This document shows, in pieces, positions 46,541 through 58,556 of a stretch of DNA of 64,000 bases; position 1 is the stretch's first letter; the number at the start of each line of letters is the position of its first letter. The position numbers and the translations under genes are program-made. The DNA is taken from positions 124,001 to 188,000 of the forward strand of contig MU401485.1 in NCBI GenBank assembly GCA_022579005.1. The letters run 5' to 3'. The DNA is from Poronia punctata. Taxonomy: Eukaryota > Ascomycota > Sordariomycetes > Xylariales > Xylariaceae. A model generated the notes under the pieces. The model made no database searches. It was not told the origin of the DNA and saw only the letters and a program-made list of their open reading frames with translations.

Positions 46541-47815
46541 ATGTCCACATCTAATGAAGAAACAAGGGCCCCTGGGCCACAAGTGGGATTGACATCACTG
46601 GGTCTACAAGAATTCCCCGCGAATGTCAAACCCCCCATATCTACGAATAGCGTCGTGAACTTTGACGCCGACACGGTAAAAAGGGATGCACTCAGCACCA
46701 GGATCGTGGTTCACCCGCGATTCCCTGCGCTTGTGCAACGATTCCTCGACCACAAGCGGCTCCATGGTAGTAGTATAGAGAAGGCGCTCTACACAGATCA
46801 TTGGACGTGGGAGCAGCAGGCAGCACGCATGATTGAAAAAAGAGCCTTGGTTTTTATGACAAGTTACGACTACACCTTTCTGCGCACCGGCGACGCCATT
46901 GGCTCCGCCGCCAATGAGTGGGATCGCGTTGGAACCGAAGAGGAGACTAAAAATACGCATCTCTTCCTCCGAGACTACCTCAGCTACGATGAGATAATGT
47001 TGAGCAGCCTGATAGCGGTGAGCGGCCAGAGCTTTTTCATCAACGATGGGTCACGATATAACGCGGGCGGGGCGGGTGCAGTCGGTTCGTTTGAGCCACG
47101 TGGAGTAATAGTTGGTCTTGTCGGCACTCGCTTCGAGAGGCCGGACAGAATGGACTCGGTCTATGTACTTAAGGATGTCAGCCGGCCTAGACAGCACCCT
47201 GAGCTTAGGGAAATCTTCTACGATTTCTTCGGCAAGCGAAAGAGCCTTGTGGACGGCGACAGCTTAGATTTTGATATAAACGTGTACAAAGCGCGGATCC
47301 GGATAAGCGCCGATATCCTCCTTCTCGAGGCAAACGCACGAGCCAGAGAGGCCAACAAGAAAGCATACGTCTATATTGTTGGCCTAGGCCTCGGCGTCTG
47401 GCAGTACGGCGTGATCGACCAGAGTACGCTATACGTGCAAGCGTTCCTCGAGTCACTAGAAGAGCTTAGCACAACTCTAACACACATTGGCATACTTGAA
47501 TTCGCCTACGTTGACCGGAAAAGGAACGAACGGACACAACTGGCCTTCGGGCCGAGTCAGAGGACCTTCGAAGTGAGGTTCTCAACCCGTAACCCGGCAC
47601 AGAAGCTATCTAGCACCGATAGTAACCATTTACTGGTGCTGAGCTATGCGTGGGACGGCAATGCCTTCCCTGGAAATGAGTATTGGGGTGGCGAGCTCTC
47701 GGCTTCTGGGGATCCCGCTGCGGCTTGTATGTCGACGATTGGCGAGCTGCATAACCCGTTGATTAACCCAGGATTCCTCGGCCGCATCAAGGTGCTTGGT
47801 ACGGAGATGTCCTAA
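46541..47815 (+). CDS. DUF4804-like protein of unknown function
   Basis: One intronless frame of 424 residues begins MSTSNEETRAPG. The first 40 residues are probably disordered. The rest is a globular alpha/beta protein with conspicuous blocks: MTSYDYTFLRTGDAIG, FFINDGSRYNAGG, KAYVYIVGLGLGVWQYG and, near the end, YAWDGNAFPGNEYWGG followed by SASGDPAAACMSTIGELHNP. These resemble what I recall of DUF4804 proteins of fungi and some bacteria such as Legionella. The Gly-rich GNEYWGG region and the following small-residue loop recall macrodomain or PARG-like ADP-ribose pockets, but that is only an impression. No signal peptide or TM is visible. An assignment of activity would be speculation. Confidence 0.75.
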   Translation: MSTSNEETRAPGPQVGLTSLGLQEFPANVKPPISTNSVVNFDADTVKRDALSTRIVVHPRFPALVQRFLDHKRLHGSSIEKALYTDHWTWEQQAARMIEKRALVFMTSYDYTFLRTGDAIGSAANEWDRVGTEEETKNTHLFLRDYLSYDEIMLSSLIAVSGQSFFINDGSRYNAGGAGAVGSFEPRGVIVGLVGTRFERPDRMDSVYVLKDVSRPRQHPELREIFYDFFGKRKSLVDGDSLDFDINVYKARIRISADILLLEANARAREANKKAYVYIVGLGLGVWQYGVIDQSTLYVQAFLESLEELSTTLTHIGILEFAYVDRKRNERTQLAFGPSQRTFEVRFSTRNPAQKLSSTDSNHLLVLSYAWDGNAFPGNEYWGGELSASGDPAAACMSTIGELHNPLINPGFLGRIKVLGTEMS

Positions 47816-49980
47816 GGATAAAGTTAGGCAGCGAGAACGCCTGGAATGAACTTGTTGGGCAGTGCATTATCGTATCTCATCCGTACCTCCTTTAACTATC
47901 GCTTCCCTGCGCCGATGGACGAAGTCTTCTGCTAGTAAGAGAGTATACATGACCAGGAGGTTTCGGAGAGACCTGTACGCCCGATTCCGCCGAGCGCTGT
48001 ACAAAATCGCCAGAGAGGGGTATCTAAGATGGAGAAGTCGGCCGAACGATGTCGTGTCGAGAATATCTTGTTTCTCACTACCTCGGAACAGTTTTACACT
48101 ACTAATCTTCATTTCACAAATTCGGTCCTGTTGTCATACACCCTAATCACCTATATCTTGGTGGTTTGGACCGAGAGACGAAGCAAGGGGGGCTACACCT
48201 ACGGACCTATTTCTATTCGACAGGATGATAAAGCTTTCGACTACTGTGAAGCTATGCGACCTTGTTAGGAGTGGAAGAGGAAACCTGAAAGCAAACATTC
48301 AAACGCCATTCGCGGATTCTGCCGCACGCGGCTACGTGCTGCGCCTTGATGAATCTCTGTGTTTCCGTAAGCGCGGGGTTGTTTCATCATGGTGATATAT
48401 ACGGGATTAACAATCCGGTTTGAGATCGACGAAGGAAAGATCGGTTGGACGGATCTACAGATGTTGGCATATAAGACTTGTACTACTGCCGTGTACTACG
48501 GGGTCTAGACTTATGGTGGGACAGTACCTCGTCCCAAACGCTCGGCTCCCGGTATTGTGAAATCTCCCGGTTGCCGCATCCGGAATGAGCCGGGCCCGTC
48601 TTGCCGAACCGCGCCGCATCGCGATTTCTTCGGGGTAATTTGTGGGGTTTGATTGCTTCAATCTAGATCTAACTTCTAGTCTGTGTCCGTTTTCTATTTG
48701 TTGTGTTGAAACGACAGAAATGGAAGGGGAAAGACACAATTGCCTACCTTACTCATATAGAAGGAGCAGTTTGAAGCGGGGATGTTGTATATAATATGTA
48801 GTGTACTGCTCTTTTCATTCATCCCTAGGTACTACATCCCAAAGTTTCTACAAACCTCTCTTTGTGTCTTGTTTGGCATGTTGTCCTCACACGCAAGGTA
48901 ACCTGTTTATGTGGGGGAGAAGTAATCTGAGTTGAAAGGATTATCCTTTCTTCCCATCCCTGAATTGCCCCGCATATATTGATATTTGTATTAGTGATCC
49001 TCGAGGAAGCTCCAAGGGATAGGAGTCAGGACATATTTGTTGGTGTTTCAATGATTTCTAGTAGATAGTAGCTGAAGCCCTGAGTAACCCATAGGTTTTG
49101 TTAAAAGGCCGAAGGAAAAGCTGGGGTAAATCGGGACACGGTTACTCCGTCACACTTACACTTGCAGTTACAATTAACGCTCGGCTTATTTATTTTCGTG
49201 CGAGTGGGATCTCATTAATAAGGGGTCGATGATTGGGTTATGTACCTTTCAGTTACACTAGTTGACCCTCTATCTCAGCCTACTTACTAGTATTGGCCTT
49301 GTCATTGCATTGTAGTACTATTTAGAATAGGTAGGTAGATAGAAGGGGAAGGAAACAAATACACACAGCAATGGGGAACTGAGGAGGGATAATAGGACAA
49401 TGGGACAGGGCAGAATGAGGACTGATAGGGGGGAATACAGCCAGGCATATGTCTTCACTATTGCTGTTCTTTAGATAGGTACGTAGTTTTGATGGTTACT
49501 TTACCTATCTATTCTCAATGCAATGGAAACATTCTTATTCACCGCGAGTAGATAGTAAGGTAGTGAGCAAACATAATAGAGACGCAGGAATTCTGCCTAG
49601 GCAGTCGTAGTAGCACTTCATTTCACTACTGGTGAATGAATCAATGGCTTCTCCGGGACGTTGGTACTGCTTGAATTGACAGTGGACATGTGTACCATTC
49701 TCAAGAGCAAACTCGGGGAAACAGGGACTATGTATATGTAAGTTTGCTAAATAAGGGGTATTGAGGGAGCAATGTATGTTGTATTGTGTTGATGTTAAGC
49801 AAGACACGACAATGGAACATAGTCCATTGTGGTAACATGTGATGGGTGATACCCAACAGGGGGGGGGGAGACACACAGAACAGAAACATAACAGGACAGA
49901 CACATTGAGGAAAAGTCAATGGAAGTAAGAGAATGGGAAGCATGAAGAAGAACATCTATTGTCAGAGATAATCTCTTGTC

Positions 49981-49987
49981 TATATAA
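49981..49987 (+). promoter_or_regulatory. Candidate TATA box of the DPBB secreted-protein gene
   Basis: TATATAA lies 201 nt before the final ATG at 50188. It is followed by a pyrimidine-rich stretch and a CAA/AAC-rich leader, typical of highly expressed filamentous-fungal secretory genes. It implies a leader of roughly 170 nt. Based on sequence only. Confidence 0.5.
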
Positions 49988-50087
49988 CCTTGCGCCGATT
50001 CCCACTTTCTTGCCGTCCGTGAATTCTTGTTTCTTGTTTCTTCACCACAAAACTCACAAACCAAGACAAAAACAAACAAAACAACCT

Positions 50088-50103
50088 TCAGTCAGTCAGT
50101 CAG
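50088..50103. repeat. (TCAG)4 microsatellite in the 5' leader
   Basis: Four perfect TCAG copies lie in the presumed 5' UTR of the secreted DPBB gene. Confidence 0.8.
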
Positions 50104-50187
50104 ACATATCATCTTCTTCATCGTTGTCAACTCCTCCTAACAAATAACCAACAGACAAACAAACAAAACCAAAACCAAACCGTCAAG

Positions 50188-50538
50188 ATGATGTTCTCAC
50201 TCAAGACCCTTTTCCCCCTTACGCTCCTCGCCGCTACGGCCGCCGCTAGCTACTCGGGCGACATGACATACTACAGCACCGAAGGCGCAGCCGGCAAATG
50301 CGGCTGGACGAACCACAACAGCGACCACATTGTCGCCCTCTCGGCCGCCCAGCTTGGCGGTACATCTGCTTGCGGCAAGCACATTCGCATTCACTACAAG
50401 GACAAGTCGGTCACCGCCAAAGTTGTGGACTTGTGCCCCGGTTGCGGTTCCGGCTCCATCGATGTCACCGAGTCAACTTTCAGCGTCATTGCCGACCCTA
50501 ACCAGGGACGCGTCCATGTTACTTGGGAATTCATCTAA
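50188..50538 (+). CDS. Small secreted double-psi beta-barrel (RlpA/expansin-like) protein
   Basis: This 116-residue intronless protein starts MMFSLKTLFPLTLLAATAAA, a clear signal peptide, with a probable cleavage site around residue 20-22. The mature part (YSGDMTYYST onward) has the DPBB order seen in RlpA-like, barwin-related and EG45-like proteins: a GDMTYY strand, KCGW, ACGKHIRIHYKDKSV and VVDLCPGC, ending in IDVTESTF and VTWEF. Four cysteines should form two disulfides. There is no second expansin-type carbohydrate-binding domain. Such small DPBB proteins are secreted by many fungi and act on or bind cell-wall material. Some are considered effector candidates. Its role here is unknown. 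Confidence 0.9.
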   Translation: MMFSLKTLFPLTLLAATAAASYSGDMTYYSTEGAAGKCGWTNHNSDHIVALSAAQLGGTSACGKHIRIHYKDKSVTAKVVDLCPGCGSGSIDVTESTFSVIADPNQGRVHVTWEFI

Positions 50539-50905
50539 ATGGATAGATGAATAGATGGATAAATGGATAGGAGTTTCGGAATGGGAAAAGTCACAAAAGG
50601 AGGATAGACGTTACATTTGATTTACAGAGGTTGGTGCCAGACTTAGGAGGGTAGGGTATCAAAGCCCTTGGCCTTCCTTGACTACTGGCACCATTTTCCT
50701 CGCTACAGTCCGCTATGCGTTGACTTTCAATCAAGATCCACCTCACCCCTTAATAGCTCTTTGCCCACAAACGTGATGCCATACACTGTCACTTGGATGA
50801 CAAGTAAAGTCGGGATATTCAACCTCGTAGTAGTGAAATGTTTTGTTTGTAATGGTGGGTAATCATATGCCTATGTCCCTCTACTCTTAATTGCTAACGA
50901 TCTGA
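50539..50905. other. Short convergent spacer
   Basis: This 367-bp region lies between the convergent DPBB (+) and GH92 (-) genes. It begins with imperfect ATGGATAGATGA-type repeats right after the stop. No gene is supported. Confidence 0.6.
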
Positions 50906-53498
50906 TCAAAAACTGCCTGCCGATGCCCAGGTTGTTGGGGATTCACTCATTTCAAAGTATATAGACCTGGCCTTAACCAGTTCGCCATGTCTAATGATAG
51001 GCCGATGGAGGAGTTTACCATCAATAGTCACCCTTTTAACAAAAGGCATATCAGGGGCTCCTGGTGCAGATATCACCAATCGCTTCGCACCCTCCCCCGC
51101 CTTTCCAGGTTCTCCACCGGTCGCGACACCATCCGGAAGCTGTAGGGTAACTTTCTCGAAAAAGGGAGTCCCGATGACATACTCATCTCCTGCCGAGTTG
51201 ACCGGGTAGAAGCCTAGAGCAGAGAATACGTACCACCCACTCATCTGGCCCAGATCTTCGTTTCCGCTCAGACCGGCACTCGTGGTGTTGTAGTTATCGA
51301 AGGCAATCCGACGAATGCGTTCTGCGGCCGAGTTTTGATCTCCAATCATTGAATACAGATAAGGGACGTGGTGTGATGGCTCGTTGCTGTGCATGTTATG
51401 TCCACCATCGAAATGTTCGTCGAGTTTAGCTTTTAGACCCTTTCGACCACCCTCGAATAGACTCGCTAGGCCCTCGACATCGTGGGGTACATCAAAAGTA
51501 TACACCCACTTATCACCTTCGGTCCACCCCTGCGAATCGTTTGCAAAGGAACCGTTGGCGTTTCTTGCTCGCATGAACTGAGTGCTAGGATCCCAAATTC
51601 TGGCATAGTTCTTTGCCCTCCTGTCAAGTTCCCTTGCTGCTTTATGTTCTCCTGCTGCTCTGGCAACGACGGCACACTAATAAAGTCATTAAACTGCTAT
51701 AGGTAAACTGACCGAAGAAGAAACTCACCGCCGCATCATTAAACGCGTAGTCAAGAGTGCGAGAGGCCGATTCTGACCAACGGTCATTGTCCACCCAACC
51801 GTGCTCCATATAACCAGTCAGACCAGCCCGAACCTCGTATGGTGTGTTGGGTTCTCGGTCATAGTACAATAATTCTGTGTCTCGCTCAGGTGGGACGTAG
51901 GCATCCTTTCTAACAGCATCCCAGGCCTTGCTAATGTTAAAAGATCGGAAGCCACGTGATAGGGCATTGGAGAGCACGACGTCAGCATTCGTGGCGATCA
52001 TGATGTTTGTTTCAACCATATTCGCCCACATGGGAAGTCGACCACTCCAGTCAAAAATGTTGAGAAGCGATCTCATCATCCCGTTTACGCGCTCAGGGGC
52101 GAAAAGGGTTAGAAGAGAGTGCTCTGCTCTATACGTGTCCCAGATCGACCATGACTGGTAGTAGGAATCATTGGTCATGTGGACGCTATCAGTATATCCG
52201 TTGTAGAATGTGCGAGTTGAGCGGGTACGCTTGTGTGTAGGCTCCGAGTAATCGTTTGGATATTGTAGTGCGTGGTAGAGTCCGGTGTACCAAATTGTCC
52301 GTTGGTCATGCTGGGCATCGGTGTCGTTGATGCCCTCGATGGTGACTCGTCCGAGCTTCTCCAGCCATGTTTCCTTAGCCTGTCGCACAGTATCTTCCAA
52401 CGTCGTGCCGTCCGGGATCTCTATGTCCAAGTTCCTCCTGGCTTGCTCGATGCTAACAAACGATATACCGGTGCGGACCTCAACTTTGGTGGTGCTATCG
52501 CAAAACCGCACGTAGGCTCCTAGGTTCTCCCCAGAGGCGTGTTGAACTCCTTCGGTAGCATTTCGCCCGAAAGTTATGCCGTACGATTCAAAGGGTTGTG
52601 AGAACCGAGAAACAAAGTAGCCCCTGAAGTTGGTGGGTTTGTCTGGCCCTAGCAGATAATCTTGACGTTGAGGGTTGCTTCCAGATATTTCCCGTCTCTC
52701 AGGGTCGATCTCAACATGTCCAGTCCAGTTCTGACGGGTTACTTGGATAGATACGTATGGCTCAATAGGGGTTTGGTCCAAACCTTTCGGGCGGGCATCT
52801 TCGTATTCTAGGTTTAGAAAACCAGTATGAGCCAGTGCGCTCATAGCTGTTCGAATTGAACGTTGGAAGACTTTTGGCTCGTTAGATCTTTTCCTCGTAC
52901 GGCCGTTGGCCCCTTCCCGAACATCATCAGGTACCTGACCAGCCCCCCCTGGTACAGGTCCCTCGCCAGCAGCGGCTTCGGTAAGATCCCAGTCATGTTC
53001 ACCCTCCGTATCTGCGTCCAAAACAACTTCGTACACATACGGGGTGCTAGACTCGTCTTTCTTGCGGAAAGAAAGACCGCGCTGCTCAAAGGCAGGCTTA
53101 ACTTCTTCGGTCCAGCCAGGCATAAGCACCATCTGCCCCAGCTCTCCCATCCAAATTGCCGGCTGATGAGTGGCTTGGAACCCGTGCACATAGGAGTCAC
53201 CATCGTGATATGGGACTTGCGAGATGAAGTTCTCTCTTGTCTGCGCAGTCCAACGAGTCATCCCGAAGGGGACGCCCACCGAGGGAATCATGCCCCCATT
53301 GTCGTTAGGTGACGTGCCGTATGTCCCGATGTGAGGGTTTACATATTTCAACACACCCGCGTCTTCGTGATAACGTGACGCGTCCAACTGGCCGTCACGA
53401 CGAACAGTCGCCGTACGACCAGTGAGATATGCTAGACAGGACGAGCAGTGCAAGTTGACGCCCAGCCATACTATGGTGAGTCTCGCAGAAGGTTTCAT
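50906..53498 (-). CDS. Secreted GH92 alpha-mannosidase
   Basis: Exons 53498-51729 and 51676-50906 encode 846 residues. The 52-nt intron has GTGAGT...TTAG ends in phase 0. A signal peptide (MKPSARLTIVWLGVNLHCSSCLA) precedes the N-terminal beta-domain (YVNPHIGTYG, GGMIPSVGVPFGMTRW). A C-terminal (alpha/alpha)6 barrel follows, with DSYYQSWSIWDTYRAEH, GYMEHGWVDND and the catalytic-region motif GNEDLGQMSGWYVFSALGFYPV. GH92 enzymes are calcium-dependent exo-mannosidases that trim alpha-1,2 (and alpha-1,3/1,6) mannose from N- or O-glycans. The key acidic residues look present. Divergently paired with a damaged Zn2Cys6 gene about 0.8 kb away, but nothing shows that they are co-regulated. Confidence 0.94.
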
Positions 53499-54332
53499 GA
53501 TCAGAAAGGGACCAATATGTTTTCTTGCGTGCTGCAGGTGTCAGGTGCAGGGCTGCCGTGACCAGAAACAAAAGATGCGAAAATCCATGTATACTGCCTA
53601 TAATGCACAGATCTCAAGGATTCCACCCGCCAACCGAAAGGGTTTTCTGAGCCCTTGTTAACCGACGCAGGCTCTCTGGCCATTGATTATAGGCCGACAT
53701 ACCCTCTGTAGGCACACTTGAAGGAGCGCTCGAGCAGCTTTTGGTAAGGATCCTGGCGCAGATCCGGGGCAAATAAGAAGGAGAAAAGATGCGGGGGAAA
53801 TTATACTGATTGTTGGGGTCTAGTGTCGAGAATTAGCGTATCTGCAATACCTGCAACTTGCAAGGCCCGACCAGAATCCAGATAACGCTTGGGCCCTGCC
53901 TTCCATTCTTAAACAGACTTCGAATACATGCTCGTCACTGGAGCAAATTAAGCCAGGAACCACACTCAGGTAGGTACCTTACGGAAATACTGGCCGATTT
54001 ACGTATAGCGTGGAGATCGGACGAACCTGATTCCAGCGCGGATTACAAATCGATAATGGGAGAATCGAAATTATACACGTATGAATTGTCTGGTAAGGGA
54101 TCTGCTAGCAGCTAACCTAGGTGAGCATTTCGGCGGTTTGCCAGGGGCGCTGTAAGATGTAATCTCGGCCGTGAAAGCGGGCATAAGCGGCATATTCGGT
54201 GATTTACCAGAAGCTGGCGGCATATTCTATCGCAACTGTCTATCCATCTGAGATCTGCCCTCGGAAATTGACCAATGTCTTCTACATTCAATGCTTAGCC
54301 CTCCCGCACTCTCAGTGTGAGTATTGATAACA
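53499..54332. other. Divergent intergenic region
   Basis: This 0.83-kb spacer lies between GH92 (-) and the Zn2Cys6 gene (+) and should contain both promoters. No supported gene. Confidence 0.55.
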
Positions 54333-56627
54333 ATGAATGAGGAGACTCTGCGACGCAGGAGACGGCCTGCGCTGGCTTGCATTCCCTGCAGGTTGCGAAA
54401 AGTCAAATGTGATAGGGCCAGTCCTTGCGGCCGTTGTTTATCCACCAGGAAAAAATATCGCTATCGCTTAGAAGCCATAGAGGATATACAAGGTAACGAC
54501 GAGAGTGATCCGACGCCGTTGAGCTCGGAAGAACCCCTGTACCTCGGCCGAGCGCAAATCCCGGACGGAATTATACCTACCACCAGAGTGGGACAGCCGT
54601 CGGCACCGACCCACGCGACTCCGCCAACGGGAAACGGACGCGTCAGCACCCGAGATACACATGGAACCGGTGGTATTTTAGAGGCAGCTACTATTCGAAA
54701 GGCAGCCGAGAGATCGGAGCACCGTGACGAATCAACGAAGCCAGACCCGCTTCGTAGCATTTCGGAGACCGGGCAAAGTATACTCGCACGTCAGGCGGGT
54801 CTCGGAGATTCGGACATAACTCTGAAGAAAACCAGGCTCCTAAGATGGAGTGACTGGATGGGTGGCGCCCCCGAGGTATGTCAGGTCGAATACCCTGCAT
54901 CTCTGGCCTAACATGAAACTACTTTTTTAATTATTCAACACTGACGTGAGTTTACACCCAAGTTCTCACCCGTGTACAATTGGTTTCAGTTGGTATGCGA
55001 TGAAAATGAAGCCATTTCACATACAGGTAAGGACCTGCTCAGCGATATAGGCACTCTCTATCAGAAGTGCAAGATGGTTACAAAGAAGCTCAAGGCGAGT
55101 AGGCCGAGCAGGTGTTTCCCATCTGCAAAGGCTACACTTGAGCCGCCTTTGCGCGAGGTAGCAGATACCATGGCAAAGCTCTACTTTCAGTGCTTTGAGC
55201 CAATTTACAAGATACTTCATGAGCCTACTTTCTGGTCCGAATATCGGATGTTTTGGGGCAACCCAGAGGATGCCAGTATGGCCTTACGACTCAAGATCCT
55301 ACTTGTTGTTGGGATAGGCTCGAGTGTCTATGAAGAAGCAAGCCAGGATAGCGAATTGCGTCACATGGTCATCCTCTGGATACATACAGCCCAGCTATGG
55401 TTGTCGGGACCTCTCGAAAAGGATCGTCTGAATATTCCGGGATGCAAGTGAACTGTTTGACTGTGATTGCTCGACAGATATTCTCGGTTGGCGGGGATCT
55501 GATATGGGTGTCCATGGGCTCTCTAATCAATAGAGCCATGCAAATTGGCATGCATCGGGATCCCAAACACCTTCTGGCAATGTCTACTCTAGAAGCCGAA
55601 GTCCGTAGACGGCTCTGGTTTACTATTCTGGAGATGGTCGTACAATCCGCCCTAGATTCAGCTATGCCGCCTAGAGTATCATTCCATGACTTTGATACTG
55701 AGCCACCCTCAAACGTCGACGACTATGAGCTATCGGAGTCTACCACGATGTTGCAAGCTCATCCTAGAGAAAAGCACACTTCTACTTCGATGCAACTCCA
55801 ACTCATAGACTCACTCCCCATACGTCTCAAGCCAGCCCAGCGTCTGAATGGCCTCAACTCGGAGCAATCCTATTCAGACGTCCTCGGACCTCGACCTCAG
55901 TGCAGAAATCACCCAGGCCTGCAAAGAATGCAGAAAGTTCGGCAAATCCAACGCTAGGACTGGTGTAACGGCATTCCAGCGCAACCTATGCGACTACATG
56001 ATCCGCCGCTTCTTGATCCCGCTACACTGCCCCTTTGCCAGCGAAGCATGCGCCAACCCTCTCTTCCACTTCTCCCGGAAAGTGACACTCGACGCCGCGC
56101 TCACTTTCCTGTCGCCCGAACCGGAAGACCACTTCGCCCTACTGATGGCCAGGGGAGGCGGCATGTTCCGCGAGGGATTCCGTTATGCTGCGGCCACAGT
56201 GACACTAGGGTTGCTAGTGGAAGCAGAGACATGTCGCTTGGATGGCACGTACAGGCGTCGGGGCGCGGACGCGAGCGCGCGACATTTGGATTTCCTGCGG
56301 CAAGTCGTGGATCGTCTATCTACCATGGCATGGGAACGCATCCGTCAAGGTGAGACGAATATCAAAAGTCACATGTTCATCGCTGTCGTGCTTGCTATCG
56401 CAGATGCCGATGGTGATGGCTTGTGCGAGGTTGCCATGGCGAGACATGCGAGGGACTCTTTTTCGTCTTCGCTAGAATTACTGGAGGCGAGGGCAAATTC
56501 CCTGGGCCTTGGTTCTCATAATACGCACAACGAATCTGGCTTCGCGCCGCCTCGACTTGGAGGTGATGATGGTTTTGCAGCGAACTTTGTTGCCGATTTC
56601 TTCTTTCAGGATATGGGGTATGTGTAA
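54333..56627 (+). pseudogene. Zn2Cys6 transcription factor gene, probably disabled
   Basis: Exon 1 (54333-54875) carries an N-terminal zinc cluster CIPCRLRKVKCDRASPCGRC, but the sixth cysteine position (residue 42) is Tyr (TAT, 54456-54458). An 87-nt phase-0 intron leads to exon 2 from 54963. From there the fungal-specific transcription-factor domain is clear (KLYFQCFEPIYKILHEPTF, IFSVGGDLIWVSMGSLINRAMQIG, MPPRVSFHDFDTEPPS, RRFLIPLHCPFASEA). It is split over three reading frames. One base appears missing at about 55437-55441 and one extra near 55886, and these restore the original frame. No GT...AG intron explains either shift. Such proteins are nuclear regulators. The lesions point to a pseudogene, though sequencing errors could explain the indels. 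The region after each shift stays well conserved, so inactivation would be recent. Confidence 0.75.
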
Positions 56628-57212
56628 TAATGTAATAGGTAGACTGGAACCGCCTATAGGAATATCTTCACCGCGTTTTGCATTATCGCTTCATAGCGCA
56701 TCACTTGTCCGGTCTTGTGTTCCATAGAGTTTATGTTTATTCGCGAAACCCTAAGCATACCCCCCTGCGAATAAGTGATTCCCAACCTTCAGGGTCAGCG
56801 TATTATAATAACTGAAACAGTTCAACGAGAGCGCAGCGCTAGACACAGACATGAAACTAATTAAACATTACCAGAACGTAATAGTACAAGATCAACATAT
56901 CGGTGCTTGATCCGAAAGTCCGAGGCACCAGCGGTGATTTGGCGGTCTATTCGGAGGTATCGGCTTTTTCGAAGCTGGGTAGCCCCTTTACTTGCGGAGA
57001 TATCTTTTTAACTTACAATCAATAGAGCGAGATGTGGTATGTCAGTAGACATCATTATATATGTCGCTTCAACCATATCCCCCCTTCTGTTTCATGGATG
57101 TAGTAAGTTAATCCATGAGAAAGACCAGCGCCGACTCCTTCCACCCTCCTCAACTACGCCCTTCCCAACGACACCCAACAAAAAAACATCCAGCACAAGC
57201 CTCTCTGAAAAC
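56628..57212. other. Intergenic spacer and FAD monooxygenase promoter
   Basis: This 585-bp region is mostly A+T-rich. The frame of the monooxygenase is open from an ATG at 57039, but the extra residues lack family character, so this stretch is treated as leader. No other gene. Confidence 0.55.
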
Positions 57213-58556
57213 ATGGCGCCCCTAAAAATCCTCATAATCGGCGCCGGAATAGCCGGCAACTCCCTCGCCTTCTGGCTCGCCAAAACCGGCCACGACGTAA
57301 CCGTCGTCGAGCGCTATCCCACCCTACGCGACACAGGTCTCCAGCTCGATCTCCGAGGCGCCGGCTTAGAAGTCATGAAACGAATGGATCTGCAACAAGC
57401 ATTCGAAGCGCGTGTCGCGCCTGAAAAGGGTCTTCAACTCGTGGATAAGCGAGGTAGGAGGAGGGCTTTTTTCCCGGCTGCACCAGCCGGGGAAGTGCAG
57501 AGTTTTACTTCGGAGTTTGAGATTATGAGGGGGGATATGTGTCGGGTTTTACAGGATGCTGCGGTAGATAAGGGGACGAAGTTTGTTTTCGGGATGGTTG
57601 TGGAGAGGTTGGTTGATGAGGGTGGATATGTTTCTGTGCAGTTTAGGGATGGGGAAACGGCTACGTATGATTTGGGTAAGTTTTGTTTGTGCACACATTC
57701 TTCAATATTTTGGTTCGCGCCGTAAATGATTACATGCTAATTATTCATTTACCTAGTCGTTGGCGCCGACGGGGTCAATTCACGCACACGAAAAATGATG
57801 CTAGGCCCGGATACCGACGAGGGACTCCACCCACTCAAGGGCATGTTCATCGGATACTTCACCATGCCGCAACCGATGAGGAAAGGCGAGGAATATCTCG
57901 CCACCGCACACATCGCGCCCGGCGGTAAGGGGCTGGCAATCCGCAGATCGCATCCCGACAAATGGCAGGTATACATAGGTGGCAGCAGCAATGCATTCGA
58001 CGACATCCCTAAAGGTGACGTCAAGGCCGAGAAGGCTGCTATGACGGAACTCTTTCGCGATGTAGGGTGGGAGGCTCCAACCGTTCTCAAGTCCATGAAC
58101 ACGGAGAATGATTTCTACCTCGAGCGTTTGACAATGGTCAAACTCGATCGTTGGTTCCAAGGTCGCATAGCGCTCGTTGGTGACGCCGCTTGGTGTCCTA
58201 CTCCGAACACGGGGATGGGTACGACCTCTGCTGTGGTGGGTGCTTATGTCCTTGCTGGCGAGATATGCAGACAGCTCGGGCGTGGGAATGGAGACAATTC
58301 GACGGAGGACATTGTGAAAGCTCTCGGCTCTTATGACGCCAAGTTTCGACCGTTCATGGACCAAATACAAATGGATGTTCCGGGAGATGGAGATGGGCCG
58401 ACTTGGAAATCCCGGCTGTTCACGTCTTCGTTTGGTGTTTGGTTGATTTATTTTGTTGCTGGGGTCGCGTCCTTCTTCAATATCAATCTTCCTGGAATGA
58501 TGCTCAAGGAGAAAGTGATGGGCTGGAATCTCCCTGAGTACAAAGAGTTGTTTTAA
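57213..58556 (+). CDS. FAD-dependent monooxygenase (PheA/TetX-like class A flavoprotein)
   Basis: Exons 57213-57675 and 57757-58556 encode 420 residues. The 81-nt intron joins TYDL to VVGADGVNS. The start MAPLKILIIGAGIAGNSLAF places the Rossmann GAGIAG motif at the N-terminus, as usual. Other landmarks are the acidic VVERYPTLRDTG, the DG motif GADGVNSRTR, and the GD motif RIALVGDAAWCPTPNTGMGT. A hydrophobic segment near the C-terminus (FGVWLIYFVAGVASFF) may associate with membrane. These NAD(P)H-dependent enzymes hydroxylate aromatic or polyketide-like substrates in catabolism, detoxification or secondary metabolism. The substrate is unknown. The damaged regulator gene lies directly upstream on the same strand, but control is not shown. 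Confidence 0.92.

Larger units (their letters stand above)
47816..50187. other. Intergenic spacer of about 2.4 kb
   Basis: A non-coding stretch upstream of the small secreted protein gene. Overlapping Arg-rich frames at about 47862-48146 lie on both strands and have no conserved character. Low-complexity features include a G10 tract (49859-49868). The final 220 bp look like promoter plus a long CAA/CT-rich leader. Confidence 0.55.

Noticed and set aside
57039..57212. Upstream ATG for the FAD monooxygenase
   Set aside because: It would add 58 residues before the Rossmann GAGIAG motif, which normally lies at the very N-terminus.
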